Source: PALSA-278 sp963760285 (GTDB lineage Bacteria; Acidobacteriota; Terriglobia; Acidiferrales; UBA7541). Taken from it: DNA of 64,000 bases. Positions 28,153 to 38,287 of the stretch are shown in pieces. The notes below the pieces were generated by a model. That model saw nothing but the letters and a program-made list of their open reading frames with translations, was not told the DNA's origin and did not search any database. The DNA is taken from NCBI GenBank assembly GCA_963760285.1, contig CAVXCI010000001.1, positions 1,364,001 to 1,428,000 of the forward strand. The letters are read 5' to 3'. Each line of letters starts with the position of its first letter. Position 1 is the stretch's first letter. The position numbers and the translations under genes were made by a program.

Positions 28153-28409
28153 CACCCGCTATATAGTGCTGGCCTAGGCATGGGGAGAAGCGTCTGCCGC
28201 GAAAATAAAAGTTCCAATGCCCTTCATCTCGCGCGCAGCCTTCATCAATGCTCCCAGTGCGGCGTGGAAAAAAAGTGCATCCACGGCGATCCGTTTCACT
28301 CCCGTAGTAGCCAGTTCTTACGCTGAAAAGGCAGCTTCCATCAAGCCCATGAAGAGGAAATTTGCTATGAGTTTGGTGAATATGGAAAGACTCTGCGAGA
28401 GCGTGCCGC

Positions 28410-29039
28410 CTATGGCTTCTGATAGTGACCCATAAGCTCGGCTTTGGCGATGACGTGTCCTTGCATGGCGCGTTCCACCTCTCCTTTCAATGCGCCGGGC
28501 ATCAAACCCAGCCGTTGATTGAGCGCATAAAGTCGAAAGTAGTAGCGATGCTGTTTCCCCTTCGGGGGACATGGCCCGACGTACCCCAACTTATGAAAAT
28601 CGTTCGTGCCTTGCCGGGCTCCAGTTTGCAATTCCGGTTCAGGCTGCAAATTGTTCGGCAGGCCACTGGTCCCATCCGGGATGTCGTAAACGATCCAATG
28701 CACCCAGTCGCCGCGCGGGGCATCCGGATCATCCATCACAAGAACGAGCGCCTGCGTGCCGGAGGGTGGCTGGGTCCACGCCAGAAGCGGCGAAATGTTC
28801 GGACCGTCGCAGGTAAATCGCCGCGGAATATCCGCGCCATTTGCGAAGGCGGTAGAGGTGATTAGAAATTCTACTGGCGGGGTTCCCCTTTCCTGTTGGG
28901 GATTATTCGGACCCTTCGGCGGGCCGCCGGCATCTCGCGCTGATGAAAACAGAAATGGGATAAGCAATACCCCGGCACAAACGGTTGCAATCAGCAGAAA
29001 CTGCTGGACGGCCTGCCGCATGTCACTCTGGGTGTTCAC
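28410..29039 (-). CDS. PEBP-family (YbhB/YbcL, Raf-kinase-inhibitor-like) exported protein
   Basis: A 209-residue protein with a hydrophobic N-terminal segment at residues 14-32 (FLLIATVCAGVLLIPFLF), a signal peptide or anchor. The PEBP core follows: IPRRFTCDGPNISPLLAWTQ, the ligand-site motif VMDDPDAPRGDWVHWIVYDI and YVGPCPPKGKQHRYYFRLYA. Family members bind phosphate or phosphatidylethanolamine-like ligands; the bacterial role is not established. It is monocistronic: the upstream neighbour lies beyond 29094 on the same strand, and 257 bases downstream hold only an open minus-strand stretch without a start (28174-28317). Confidence 0.88.
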   Translation of the reverse strand: MNTQSDMRQAVQQFLLIATVCAGVLLIPFLFSSARDAGGPPKGPNNPQQERGTPPVEFLITSTAFANGADIPRRFTCDGPNISPLLAWTQPPSGTQALVLVMDDPDAPRGDWVHWIVYDIPDGTSGLPNNLQPEPELQTGARQGTNDFHKLGYVGPCPPKGKQHRYYFRLYALNQRLGLMPGALKGEVERAMQGHVIAKAELMGHYQKP

Positions 29040-29093
29040 AAGTCTATGCTAGGCATGGAATGAGATGATTGCAAGACTGGGAATCGTGCCCAG

Positions 29094-30638
29094 CTAGGGA
29101 GTCGGTTTCGAATTCTGTGGTGCTTTGGCGATCAACTGCTGAGGTGCCGGCAACTGAGAGGCATCCCATCCCCCGCCCAGTGCCTCCACCAATTGAGCGC
29201 TGGCGGTCATCTGCTGCATGCGAAGGTTCACGGAAGTTTGTTGATTGCTCAACAAGGTAGTTTGTGCTGTGATGACGTTAAGGTAGGGATCAATTCCCAA
29301 TTTATAACGGTCTATAGCCAGTTGGAGATTTCGTTCTGCCGACTTTACCGCCAAGTCCTGTTGTTGCACCTCCTGCGAGAGAATGCGCAGTGCCGCAAGA
29401 TTGTCTTCCACCTGTTGAAACGCAGTCAGTACCGCTTCGCGATAGTTTGCCACGGTTGCATCGTACGCAGCCCTATATTGTTCAACCGTGGCTCGGCGCA
29501 AGCCGGCGTCGAAGATTGTTTCCGCCAGCGCGGGGCCGACGGACCAAAAACGACTTGGCCAGGTAAACCAGTCGGAAACCGCGGAGCTCGCCAGGCCTGC
29601 CGAACCGGAGAGCGTAAGGGTGGGGAAATATGCCGCTCTGGCGATGCCGATCTGCGCATTGGCCTGAGCCACCAGGCGCTCAGATGCAGCGATGTCCGGA
29701 CGGCGCTCGAGCAGCTGGGATGGCACGCCCAACGGAATGGCCGGCAGGTTCGCCACGAGCGGATTTGGCGTGATCGAGAAGGCTGATGCTGACTGTCCAG
29801 TCAGCACGGCGATGGCATGCTGGTATTGCGCACGCAAAATTCCCAGGTTGGTTGCTTCTGCTTGCGTGGTTTCGAGTTGCGTCTCCGCCTGGGCAACAGC
29901 TTCGTCCGAATCAATGCCTGTTTCATAAAGAGCCTTGGTGAGGTCCAAGGATTGTTGGTAGGCCGTCACGGTGGAATTTAGCAACTGCGTGAGAGCATCC
30001 TGCCCGCGGAGCTGGTAATAATCCACAGCGACTTCCGTTTGAACCATCAATCGCGTGTTCTGGAGGTCTGCGGCGCTGGCTTGCGCGGCGGCGGAATTGG
30101 CCCTTACCGTGTTGCGAACGCGGCCCCAGAGGTCCGGCGTCCAGGAAGCGTCAAATGGGAGCGAATACTCGGTGGAGGTATTGCTCGTGGAGGAGCCATT
30201 TTGTCCAAGCAAGCTTCCAGGTGTCCGCGAATTCGTCACTGCCGGAGCGGTGCTCACCGTGGGAAAATATTGCGAACGCGCCTCTTTTACCATTGCGCGC
30301 GCCGCAAAAAAGTTATCGGCGGCTGAGACGATGGTCTGGTTGGATTGGCCGGCTTGCTCCTCAAGAGCATTCAACTCGGGATCGTTGAAGATTTCCCACC
30401 AATTGCCACGGAGAGAATCGTCCTTGGGCTGTGCCGTCTTCCAGCCATCGGTTGTTTTTTGGTCCTCGGGAGTCAATTCCTTGTATGCGGCGGGCGCGGG
30501 CGGGGTCGCGGGAGTGTGATATTTGGGTCCAACCGTGCAGGCTCCGAGGAATATAAGGCCAGCAAGGAGAGCGGCTGGACTAATGAATTCGCCCGCCCTT
30601 GTTACTCTATTGCTTCTCAACAATGCATTCCTTCCCAT
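29094..30638 (-). CDS. TolC/OprM-family outer-membrane efflux lipoprotein (NodT type)
   Basis: A 514-residue channel and the last gene of the Mdt-like pump operon. ATG 30638 is chosen because it begins 20 bases after the permease stop and gives a good lipoprotein signal (PAALLAGLIFLGAC, Cys34). The frame is open further upstream but overlaps the permease. The NodT-type start TVGPKYHTPATPPAPAAYKE, the motif SLPFDASWTPDLWGRVRNTV and IPLGVPSQLLERRPDIAASE followed by LVAQANAQIGIARAAYFPTL are diagnostic. Pairing with two tandem permeases and an adaptor gives a complete tripartite exporter. Confidence 0.9.
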   Translation of the reverse strand: MGRNALLRSNRVTRAGEFISPAALLAGLIFLGACTVGPKYHTPATPPAPAAYKELTPEDQKTTDGWKTAQPKDDSLRGNWWEIFNDPELNALEEQAGQSNQTIVSAADNFFAARAMVKEARSQYFPTVSTAPAVTNSRTPGSLLGQNGSSTSNTSTEYSLPFDASWTPDLWGRVRNTVRANSAAAQASAADLQNTRLMVQTEVAVDYYQLRGQDALTQLLNSTVTAYQQSLDLTKALYETGIDSDEAVAQAETQLETTQAEATNLGILRAQYQHAIAVLTGQSASAFSITPNPLVANLPAIPLGVPSQLLERRPDIAASERLVAQANAQIGIARAAYFPTLTLSGSAGLASSAVSDWFTWPSRFWSVGPALAETIFDAGLRRATVEQYRAAYDATVANYREAVLTAFQQVEDNLAALRILSQEVQQQDLAVKSAERNLQLAIDRYKLGIDPYLNVITAQTTLLSNQQTSVNLRMQQMTASAQLVEALGGGWDASQLPAPQQLIAKAPQNSKPTP

Positions 30639-30657
30639 CGTCAGTTCTGCGCTCAAT

Positions 30658-33600
30658 TTATCCCAGGGTTTCCTGGGGAGTGGTTCTAATGGGCCTCTTG
30701 TGCATTCGTTCGCGCCACAAGCGGAGTCGGTCAAGATAAAGATAAACCACGGGAGTGGTATAAAGCGTCAGCATCTGGCTGAAAATCAGTCCGCCCACAA
30801 TGGCGATCCCCAGAGGCCTCCTCAATTCAGACCCGGTGCCCGTTCCCAGCGCCAGCGGCAATGCACCCAGAAGCGCGGCCATGGTGGTCATCAAAATGGG
30901 CCGAAAACGCAGCAGGCATGCCTGATAGATGGCGTCCCGCGAATTCATGCCTTCGTTGCGCTCAGCAGCCAGCGCGAAATCAATCATCAAGATCGCGTTC
31001 TTCTTGACGATGCCGATCAACAGGATGATGCCAATCAGCGCAATCACACTGAGATCGATCCTAAAGAGCAGCAGTGCGAGGACCGCACCCACTCCTGCGG
31101 ACGGCAGCGTGGACAGGATCGTAATCGGATGGATGTAACTCTCATAAAGTATGCCCAGAACAATATAGACGGCAAGTAGGGCGGTGATGATCAACATCGG
31201 CTGCGTGGAGAGAGAGTCCTGGAAGGCCTGCAACGTGCCGGAAAACATTCCCTGAATTGACGGCGGCATACCGATTCTCTGTTCCATCTGATTGATGTTT
31301 TTTGCCGCATCACTCAAAGCTATGCCGGGAGCTAGATTGAACGAAACTGTTACCGATGGAAACTGCCCCTGGTGATTGACTGAAAGCGGCGCGGTCTTCG
31401 GCTGGTAATCGGCCAATGCTCTTAGGGGCACTTCTCCTCCGGATGCAGGATGGATATAAACATCCTTCAATGCTTCCGGGCTCTGCCAAAATTCCGGCGC
31501 CACTTCCATCACCACGTGATACTGGTTCAGAGGCGTGTACATCGTGGAGACTTGGGCCTGACCGAATGCCTCGTAGAGCGTGTTGTCAATGGCCTGGGGC
31601 GTGATGCCCATTCGGGACGCCGTTTCGCGGTCGTACATCAGTGAAGCCTGGAGGCCGCTGTTCTGTTGATCGGTGTTAACGTCAGTCAATCCCGGGAGCT
31701 TGCGCATTTGCTGTAGCAAAGTTGGACCCCACTGCACCAGGTCGTCCACGTTGTCGCTCTGGATGGTGTACTGATATTGCGCATTGCTCTGGCGGCCGCC
31801 GATACGCAGGTCCTGTCCCGCCTGCAGAAAAACGGACGCGCCCGGCACGGACATGAGTTTGGGCCGAAGGCGGTTGATCACCTGGCTGGCGCTGATTTTC
31901 CGCTCCGCCAGCGGTTTCAGGCCCAGATATATGAAACCTCCATTTGTTGCTCCGGCCCCGCCAGTGAAGGCCATCACGTTTTCCACGGCAGGATCCGTCT
32001 TAATCATATTTACGAAACGGCGCGTGTCCGATTGCATGGCCTGAAAGGAGATGTCCTGTGCGCCCTGAATACCTCCAAAAATAGTTCCGTTGTCCTGCTG
32101 AGGAAAGAATCCCTTGGGAACTATTACGAGCAGGTAGATGTTCAGGGCAATGGTGATAAGAAGGACGCTCAGTGTGAACGCAGAATGCCGCAGAACCCAT
32201 TTCAGACTGCCATCATAAATATCCAGAATCCAGTTGAACGTTTTCTCGCTGGCCCGGTAGAGACTCCCGTGCTTCTCCTCGCTCTCGCGTTTGAGAAGTC
32301 GTGAACACATCATGGGCGTAGTCGTCAAAGAGACTGCCAACGAAACCAAAATGGCCGCCGATAACGTGACAGCGAATTCACGAAACAAACGGCCGACGAT
32401 ACCGCTCATCAACAGGATGGGAATAAAGACTGCAATAAGGGAAAGGCTGATGGACAACACAGTGAACCCGATTTCCTTTGCTCCCACTAGAGCAGCCTCC
32501 ATCGGACTCATTCCCTTTTCGAGATAGCGCGTCACATTTTCGATGACCACAATCGCGTCGTCCACGACGAATCCCGTGGAAATGGTGAGGGCCATCAGCG
32601 AGAGGTTGTCGATGCTGTAATGGAACAGGTACATGATTCCGAACGTACCGACGAGCGAAACAGGGACGGCTATGCTGGGGATGAACGTTGCGCGAATATT
32701 CCGCAAGAATAGGAAGACAACAAGGATCACAAGGCAGATGGAAATCAGAAGAGAACGCTCGACATCCTTGACCGAAGCACGAATTGTTGTAGTGCGGTCG
32801 AGAACAATGGTGGTGTCAATCGCTGCGGGAATAGAAGCTTTCAGCGAAGGGAGCGCTTCCCGAAGGCGGTCAACGGTGTCGATGATATTTGCGCCCGGCT
32901 GGCGGAAAATAATGATTAAGACTGAAGGTTTTCCATTAACGAACCCCGCGGCACGTATGTTCTCTGTGGAATCCTGCACTTGTGCGATATCCGACAATTT
33001 GATGGCCGCGCCATCGTGGTAGCCGACGATCAATGGCGCATAATAATCGGCCTTGAGAAGCTGATCGTTGGTAAGGATGTCCGCAATGGTCTTTCCATCT
33101 GAAATTTGACCCTTCGGCAGGTTCGCGTTTTGCAGGCTGAGCATGCTGGCGACGTCCTGCAAACCTAACCCATAGCTGTTTAACTGAGTCGGGTTGATCT
33201 CCACGCGGACGGCGGGCAAGGAGCTTCCTCCCACGGACACCTGTCCCACGCCCTGTATCTGGGAAAGCCTCTGGGCCATGATCGTCGAGGCAGCATCGTA
33301 GAGAGGGCCGCGGTCGTAAACATTGGAAGTGAGCGCCAGGATCATGATGGGCGCATCAGCCGGGTTTACCTTCCGGTAGGTGGGGTTGGCCGGCAAGTTT
33401 GCGGGCAGGTAGCTGCGCGCCGCATTGATGGCAGATTCGACGTCTCTTGCAGCACCATTGATATCGCGGTTCAAATCGAATTGCAAAGTGACGCTGGTTG
33501 TCCCGAGATTGCTCGAGGAGGTCATTTCCGTAATGCCTGCAATTCGCCCGAATTGCCTTTCCAAGGGCGTGGCAACCGACGAGGCCATGATTTCCGGGCT

Positions 33601-33762
33601 CGCTCCGGGCAAGGAGGCGGCCACGGAGATCGTCGGGAAATCGATCTGCGGCAGCGGTGAAACCGGTAGGAACTCGAACGCTATGGCTCCAGCCAGAGCG
33701 ATCGCCACGGTCAACAAGGTCGTCGCCACCGGTCGATATATAAATGGGGAAGAAAGACTCAT
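30658..33762 (-). CDS. RND efflux permease (MdtC-like)
   Basis: A 1034-residue inner-membrane RND pump, the second of two tandem permeases. It starts SLSSPFIYRPVATTLLTVAI. Helix 4 has the relay aspartates (TGFVVDDAIVVIENVTRYLE) and helix 10 keeps the lysine (LIGIVKKNAILMIDFA), so the classical proton pathway is complete. The gene begins two bases after the stop of the upstream permease. In E. coli, MdtB and MdtC form a mixed trimer in which the two subunits divide proton transfer and drug binding; the tandem arrangement suggests the same here. The substrate is not inferable. Confidence 0.92.
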   Translation of the reverse strand: MSLSSPFIYRPVATTLLTVAIALAGAIAFEFLPVSPLPQIDFPTISVAASLPGASPEIMASSVATPLERQFGRIAGITEMTSSSNLGTTSVTLQFDLNRDINGAARDVESAINAARSYLPANLPANPTYRKVNPADAPIMILALTSNVYDRGPLYDAASTIMAQRLSQIQGVGQVSVGGSSLPAVRVEINPTQLNSYGLGLQDVASMLSLQNANLPKGQISDGKTIADILTNDQLLKADYYAPLIVGYHDGAAIKLSDIAQVQDSTENIRAAGFVNGKPSVLIIIFRQPGANIIDTVDRLREALPSLKASIPAAIDTTIVLDRTTTIRASVKDVERSLLISICLVILVVFLFLRNIRATFIPSIAVPVSLVGTFGIMYLFHYSIDNLSLMALTISTGFVVDDAIVVIENVTRYLEKGMSPMEAALVGAKEIGFTVLSISLSLIAVFIPILLMSGIVGRLFREFAVTLSAAILVSLAVSLTTTPMMCSRLLKRESEEKHGSLYRASEKTFNWILDIYDGSLKWVLRHSAFTLSVLLITIALNIYLLVIVPKGFFPQQDNGTIFGGIQGAQDISFQAMQSDTRRFVNMIKTDPAVENVMAFTGGAGATNGGFIYLGLKPLAERKISASQVINRLRPKLMSVPGASVFLQAGQDLRIGGRQSNAQYQYTIQSDNVDDLVQWGPTLLQQMRKLPGLTDVNTDQQNSGLQASLMYDRETASRMGITPQAIDNTLYEAFGQAQVSTMYTPLNQYHVVMEVAPEFWQSPEALKDVYIHPASGGEVPLRALADYQPKTAPLSVNHQGQFPSVTVSFNLAPGIALSDAAKNINQMEQRIGMPPSIQGMFSGTLQAFQDSLSTQPMLIITALLAVYIVLGILYESYIHPITILSTLPSAGVGAVLALLLFRIDLSVIALIGIILLIGIVKKNAILMIDFALAAERNEGMNSRDAIYQACLLRFRPILMTTMAALLGALPLALGTGTGSELRRPLGIAIVGGLIFSQMLTLYTTPVVYLYLDRLRLWRERMHKRPIRTTPQETLG

Positions 33763-33764
33763 GT

Positions 33765-36700
33765 CTAGTCTGCCGGTACGGACTCTGGCTTCCCATGGCT
33801 GGCGCGAGAATCAGAAAACTTCTTGGACAGGTGGTCGAAGAATATGTAAATCACCGGCGTTGTGTACAGCGTGAGTACCTGGCTAACCAGCAGGCCGCCG
33901 ACCATGGAGATTCCCAATGGGCGCCGCAGCTCCGATCCAATGCCGCTGCCAAGCGCCAACGGCAGACCGCCCAGAAGGGCGGCCATAGTGGTCATCATGA
34001 TGGGTCGGAAACGCAGCAGGCAGGCCTGATAGATGGCTTCCTCGGCAGTCTTATTCTCCTTTCGCTCTGCTTCGAGAGCGAAGTCGATCATCATGATGCC
34101 GTTCTTCTTGACGATACCTATAAGCAGGATGATTCCTATGAGGGCAACGACGCTCAACTCCTGTTTGCAAATTAGCAACGCAAGAATTGCCCCCACCCCC
34201 GCCGAGGGCAATGTGGAGAGAATGGTGATGGGGTGAATGTAGCTTTCATAGAGAACACCCAGGACGATGTATACGGTCACCAATGCGGCAAGAATCAGTA
34301 TGGGCTCATTGGAGAGCGAGGCCTGGAAAGAGGCGGCCGTACCCTGGAATGCCGCCTGAATGCTCAGAGGCATCCCAATTTCCCGCTGCACCTTTTCAAT
34401 TGCTTTTGTGGCGTCCCCAAGGGATGCGTCAGGCGCCAGGTTGAACGAAATGGTAACAACTGGAAATTGTCCCTGATGATTTATGGAGAGGGGAGAGGTC
34501 TTCGATTCCAGGTGGGTGAATGCGCTCAGCGGCACTGCTCCACCGTTCGCGGCGGCCACGGCGGAAGGTGCGGCGGAACCCAAGCTTAAACTGGCGGACG
34601 GGCCATTGGGACTGGGCGATCCGCCAGAAGAGCCGCTCCCGCTTGTGGCAGTGATTACCGCGTTGGCGGAACTTGACGTGGCAACGGACAGAGGGCCCGC
34701 GACGGCCGAACGGACGTAAATGTCGTTCAGTTTGGCTGGATTCTGCTGGAACTCCGGCAACGCCTCCAAAATTACGTGATATTGATTTAATTGCGTGTAA
34801 AGCGTGGAGACTTGCCGTTGCCCGAACGCGTCATACAGAGTTTCGTCAATCATCTGGGGCGAGATTCCCATTCGGGATGCCGTCTCGCGGTCAATGACCA
34901 ATGATGCCGCCAGCCCGCTGGTTTGCTGATCGGTGGCTACATCGCGCAGCTGAGGCAACGATTTCAACTTCTCAACGAATCTCGCCGTCCAATGATTCAG
35001 TTCAGTAGCGTCCGGATCCTCCAGCGTGTATTGGAACTCGGTACGGCTGACGCGATCTTCCACGGTCAAATCCTGCACCGGCTGCATGTATAGAGTGATC
35101 CCTTCCACTTTTTCCAGTTCAGGCTGTAGCCTGCGAATCACATCCGAAGCATTGATCTTGCGATCCTCCAGGGGTTTCAAGTTGATTTGAATGCGACCGC
35201 TATTCAGCGTGGTATTCGTTCCGTCCACTCCAATGAAGGAGGAAAGGCTTTCCACCGCGGGGTCTTTTAGAATGACTCGAACGAGAGCCTGTTGCCTTTC
35301 CGACATGGCGGCGAACGAAATAGTCTGCGGCGCTTCCGAGATGCCCTGGATAATGCCGGTGTCCTGAACAGGGAAGAAACCCTTCGGCACAATGATGTAG
35401 AGCCAGACGGTCAGTACCAGCGTGGAAGCCGCCACTACCAAAATGGCCGTCTGGTGCTTCAGAACCCAGCGCAGAGTTCTTGCATAAAAATCGATAACCT
35501 TTTCAAACCCACGCTCAGACACCTCGTAAAATCGCCCCCGCTGGCTCTCAGGTTTATGGCGGAGTAATCGGGAGCACATCATCGGCGTGAGCGTCAAGGA
35601 AACAACGGCGGAGACGAGAATGGTCACACTCAGCGTGATGGCGAACTCGCGGAACAGCCGCCCCACGATATCGCCCATGAAGAGCAGGGGAATCAGAACC
35701 GCAATCAGAGAAACGGTCAGCGAAACAATCGTGAACCCGATTTGTTGGGAACCCTTCAAGGCCGCCTGGAGCGGGCTATCGCCTTCCTCGATAAAGCGGA
35801 CGATATTTTCAATCATGACGATGGCGTCATCTACAACGAAGCCAGTGGAAATGGTCAACGCCATAAGCGTCAAATTATTCAAGCTGTAGCCCGCCAAATA
35901 CATAACGCCGAACGTGCCCACGATGGAGAGCGGAACGGCCACACTGGGAATAATCGTGGCCGAAAGATTTCGCAGGAACAGAAAGATAACCATGACAACA
36001 AGGGCCACAGTCAGCATCAGTTCAAATTCCACATCCCTTACAGACGCGCGGATGGTGGTGGTGCGGTCCGTGATCACCGTCACATGGACCGCCGCTGGCA
36101 GAGTGCTTTGCAGCAGTGGCAAAAGCTTGGTAATGCGGTCCACGACCTGAATGATGTTGGCGCCCGGCTGGCGCTGGATATTCACAATCACCGCAGGCGT
36201 ATTGTCCATCCACGCCGCTTGTCTCACATTCTCGACGTCATCAATGATGTTGGCCACATCCGACAAGAAAACGGGAGCCCCGTTGTGATAGGCCACCACT
36301 ACCTTTTGGTAGTCCTTGCTCGTCAAGAGCTGGTCATTGGAATCAATTTGATAATCCTGGTGCGGGCCATCGAGGCTGCCCTTTGCCAGATCCAGACTGG
36401 TCTGTTGCAGCGCTGTGCGCACGTCCTCCAGGTTTATTCCATAGGAAGATAGAGCGGTGGGATTCACCTGAATGCGGACTGCGGGTTTTTGTCCTCCGCT
36501 GATGCTCACCAATCCCACACCGGGAAGCTGTGAGATCTTCTGGACCAGACGCGTATCAGCCAAATCTTCAACCTGAGGGAGGGGGATCGATTCGGAAGTC
36601 AGAGCGAGTGTCAGAATCGGAGCATCCGCGGGATTCGTCTTGCTATATACCGGTGGAACCGGCAGATCGGATGGCAAATAGCTTTGCGCGGCATTGATGG

Positions 36701-37031
36701 CCGCCTGAACTTCCTGTTCGGCTACATCAATGTTCAAGTCGAGCGAGAACTGAAGAACAATAACGGAACTTCCGTCCGAACTTGTTGACGTCATCTGATT
36801 CAGTCCGGGGACCTGGCCGAATTGTCTCTCCAGCGGCGCCGTGACGGCTGAAGCCATCACATCGGGACTGGCGCCGGGATAGAACGTGACCACCTGAATT
36901 GTCGGGTAATCGACCTCGGGGAGTGCGGAGACTGGAAGCTGCAGGTAGGCGACAAAACCCGCAAGCAGGATGGCGCCCATCAATAGAGATGTCGCCACAG
37001 GGCGAAGAATAAATGGGCGAGATGGATTCAC
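33765..37031 (-). CDS. RND efflux permease (MdtB-like) with a Ser/Gly/Ala-rich insert
   Basis: A 1088-residue RND pump, the first of the tandem pair, starting NPSRPFILRPVATSLLMGAI. The relay aspartates (STGFVVDDAIVMIENIVRFI) and helix-10 lysine (LIGIVKKNGIMMIDFALEA) are present. It is 54 residues longer than its downstream partner. The excess is an insert at about residues 775-830 between the strand ending IYVRS and the conserved VPLSAFTHLE, made of Ser, Gly, Ala, Pro and Asn (for example SGSGSSGGSPSPNGPSAS). It would lie in the second periplasmic domain. The start overlaps the adaptor stop by four bases (ATGA). Confidence 0.92.
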   Translation of the reverse strand: MNPSRPFILRPVATSLLMGAILLAGFVAYLQLPVSALPEVDYPTIQVVTFYPGASPDVMASAVTAPLERQFGQVPGLNQMTSTSSDGSSVIVLQFSLDLNIDVAEQEVQAAINAAQSYLPSDLPVPPVYSKTNPADAPILTLALTSESIPLPQVEDLADTRLVQKISQLPGVGLVSISGGQKPAVRIQVNPTALSSYGINLEDVRTALQQTSLDLAKGSLDGPHQDYQIDSNDQLLTSKDYQKVVVAYHNGAPVFLSDVANIIDDVENVRQAAWMDNTPAVIVNIQRQPGANIIQVVDRITKLLPLLQSTLPAAVHVTVITDRTTTIRASVRDVEFELMLTVALVVMVIFLFLRNLSATIIPSVAVPLSIVGTFGVMYLAGYSLNNLTLMALTISTGFVVDDAIVMIENIVRFIEEGDSPLQAALKGSQQIGFTIVSLTVSLIAVLIPLLFMGDIVGRLFREFAITLSVTILVSAVVSLTLTPMMCSRLLRHKPESQRGRFYEVSERGFEKVIDFYARTLRWVLKHQTAILVVAASTLVLTVWLYIIVPKGFFPVQDTGIIQGISEAPQTISFAAMSERQQALVRVILKDPAVESLSSFIGVDGTNTTLNSGRIQINLKPLEDRKINASDVIRRLQPELEKVEGITLYMQPVQDLTVEDRVSRTEFQYTLEDPDATELNHWTARFVEKLKSLPQLRDVATDQQTSGLAASLVIDRETASRMGISPQMIDETLYDAFGQRQVSTLYTQLNQYHVILEALPEFQQNPAKLNDIYVRSAVAGPLSVATSSSANAVITATSGSGSSGGSPSPNGPSASLSLGSAAPSAVAAANGGAVPLSAFTHLESKTSPLSINHQGQFPVVTISFNLAPDASLGDATKAIEKVQREIGMPLSIQAAFQGTAASFQASLSNEPILILAALVTVYIVLGVLYESYIHPITILSTLPSAGVGAILALLICKQELSVVALIGIILLIGIVKKNGIMMIDFALEAERKENKTAEEAIYQACLLRFRPIMMTTMAALLGGLPLALGSGIGSELRRPLGISMVGGLLVSQVLTLYTTPVIYIFFDHLSKKFSDSRASHGKPESVPAD

Positions 37032-38287
37032 CGCGCCTTCGCACCTTGCGCATTCCCGCCGGCTTGCCTTTGCGTCACCTTGGCTCCGTCCTGAAGTTTG
37101 TCAAAGCCGTTGACGGCCACGACATCACCAGGCGATATGCCTTGAACCGCCACGATATTTCCATCCGACGTACCAACCGTGACGGGACGCATCGAGACCG
37201 TCTGGTCCGTCTTCACCACATATACAAAGGGACCTTGCGCGTTGCGCTGGATGGCAGCGGTGGGGACCAGAGTAGCGCCATGTTGAGTGTCCACCAGGAG
37301 TCGGGCGTTTACGAACGCGTTAGGAAACAGTGCAAGGTCCTTGTTGGGGAAAATCGCTTTCAGCTTAACCGTTCCAGTCGTCGTGTCCACCTGATTGTCC
37401 ATGGTAAGAAGAGAACCAGTCGCCAGCTTCGTCTGCTGATCACGGGCAAATGCATCAACGGCCATCGTGTGTCCCTGGCTCATTTGTTTCTGAATTTGCG
37501 GAAGGTAATCTTCCGCCACGCTGAAAATCACGGTGATGGGTTGAAGCTGGGTGATGACCACCAGTCCGGTGGTGTCCGCTGCGTGGACAATATTCCCGGG
37601 ATCAACCAGGCGAAGTCCCACGCGGCCATCAATGGGAGAGGTGATACGCGTGTAATCGACCTGAGTCTTGGCGCTATCAATCTGGCCCTGGTCGTTTTTT
37701 ACCGTTCCTTCATATTGCGCGACGACCTGTTCCTGGTCATCAACCTGTTGTTTGGCAATGGCATTTCTTGCCAGAGCAGCTTTATAGCGTTCCAAATCAA
37801 TGCGGGCTTCATTCAGCAGCGCCTGGTCATGGGCTAGCTGGCCTTCTGCTTGCATTAACTGCGCCTCATACGGGCGCGGATCAATCTCTATGAGCAGATC
37901 ACCCTTATGCACCATCTGTCCTTCATGGTAAAGGACGCTGGTGATTTGCCCATCGACGCGACTCGTCACCGTAACCGTGTACACCGCGGTCACAGTGCCG
38001 AGTGCATTGATGTAGACTCCGATGTCGCCTTTGGTCGCCGTCGCCTCGACAATCGGAACCGCCCGCGGAGCGCTAGCCCCTCCCGCCGCCTTGGGGGAGT
38101 CCACTGAAGCAGCCGGTTTCTTCGCGAAGTGGTAATAGGCGCCCACAGAAACTGCCAGGAGGACCAGCAGCCAAACCCACCAGTGCCGCCCTCGTTTGGG
38201 ATCGCCTCCTGCGTGTGCCGGGGGAAGCGCTTCGGGTTCCTGCTTGGTGGTCGTCGTGGTTGTTGTCAATGTTGTGTTTGCATTCAT
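37028..38287 (-). CDS. RND periplasmic adaptor (MdtA-like membrane fusion protein)
   Basis: A 419-residue adaptor, first gene of the minus-strand pump operon. A poly-Thr run near the N-terminus precedes a single transmembrane anchor at about residues 36-54 (WWVWLLVLLAVSVGAYYHF). Lipoyl halves are at GVYINALGTVTAVYTVTVTS and VDYTRITSPIDGRVGLRLVD, separated by a short alpha-hairpin typical of MdtA (about 60 residues). The C-terminal barrel and membrane-proximal domain end with GISPGDVVAVNGFDKLQDGA. The promoter should lie in the 343-base divergent gap before sthA. Confidence 0.9.
   Translation of the reverse strand: MNANTTLTTTTTTTKQEPEALPPAHAGGDPKRGRHWWVWLLVLLAVSVGAYYHFAKKPAASVDSPKAAGGASAPRAVPIVEATATKGDIGVYINALGTVTAVYTVTVTSRVDGQITSVLYHEGQMVHKGDLLIEIDPRPYEAQLMQAEGQLAHDQALLNEARIDLERYKAALARNAIAKQQVDDQEQVVAQYEGTVKNDQGQIDSAKTQVDYTRITSPIDGRVGLRLVDPGNIVHAADTTGLVVITQLQPITVIFSVAEDYLPQIQKQMSQGHTMAVDAFARDQQTKLATGSLLTMDNQVDTTTGTVKLKAIFPNKDLALFPNAFVNARLLVDTQHGATLVPTAAIQRNAQGPFVYVVKTDQTVSMRPVTVGTSDGNIVAVQGISPGDVVAVNGFDKLQDGAKVTQRQAGGNAQGAKAR

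Noticed and set aside
28174..28317. Open minus-strand stretch (about 48 codons) downstream of the PEBP gene, with the pattern AALGALMKAAREMKGIGTF
   Set aside because: No start codon context or ribosome site, and no family I can recognise. It could be a gene remnant but evidence is too thin.
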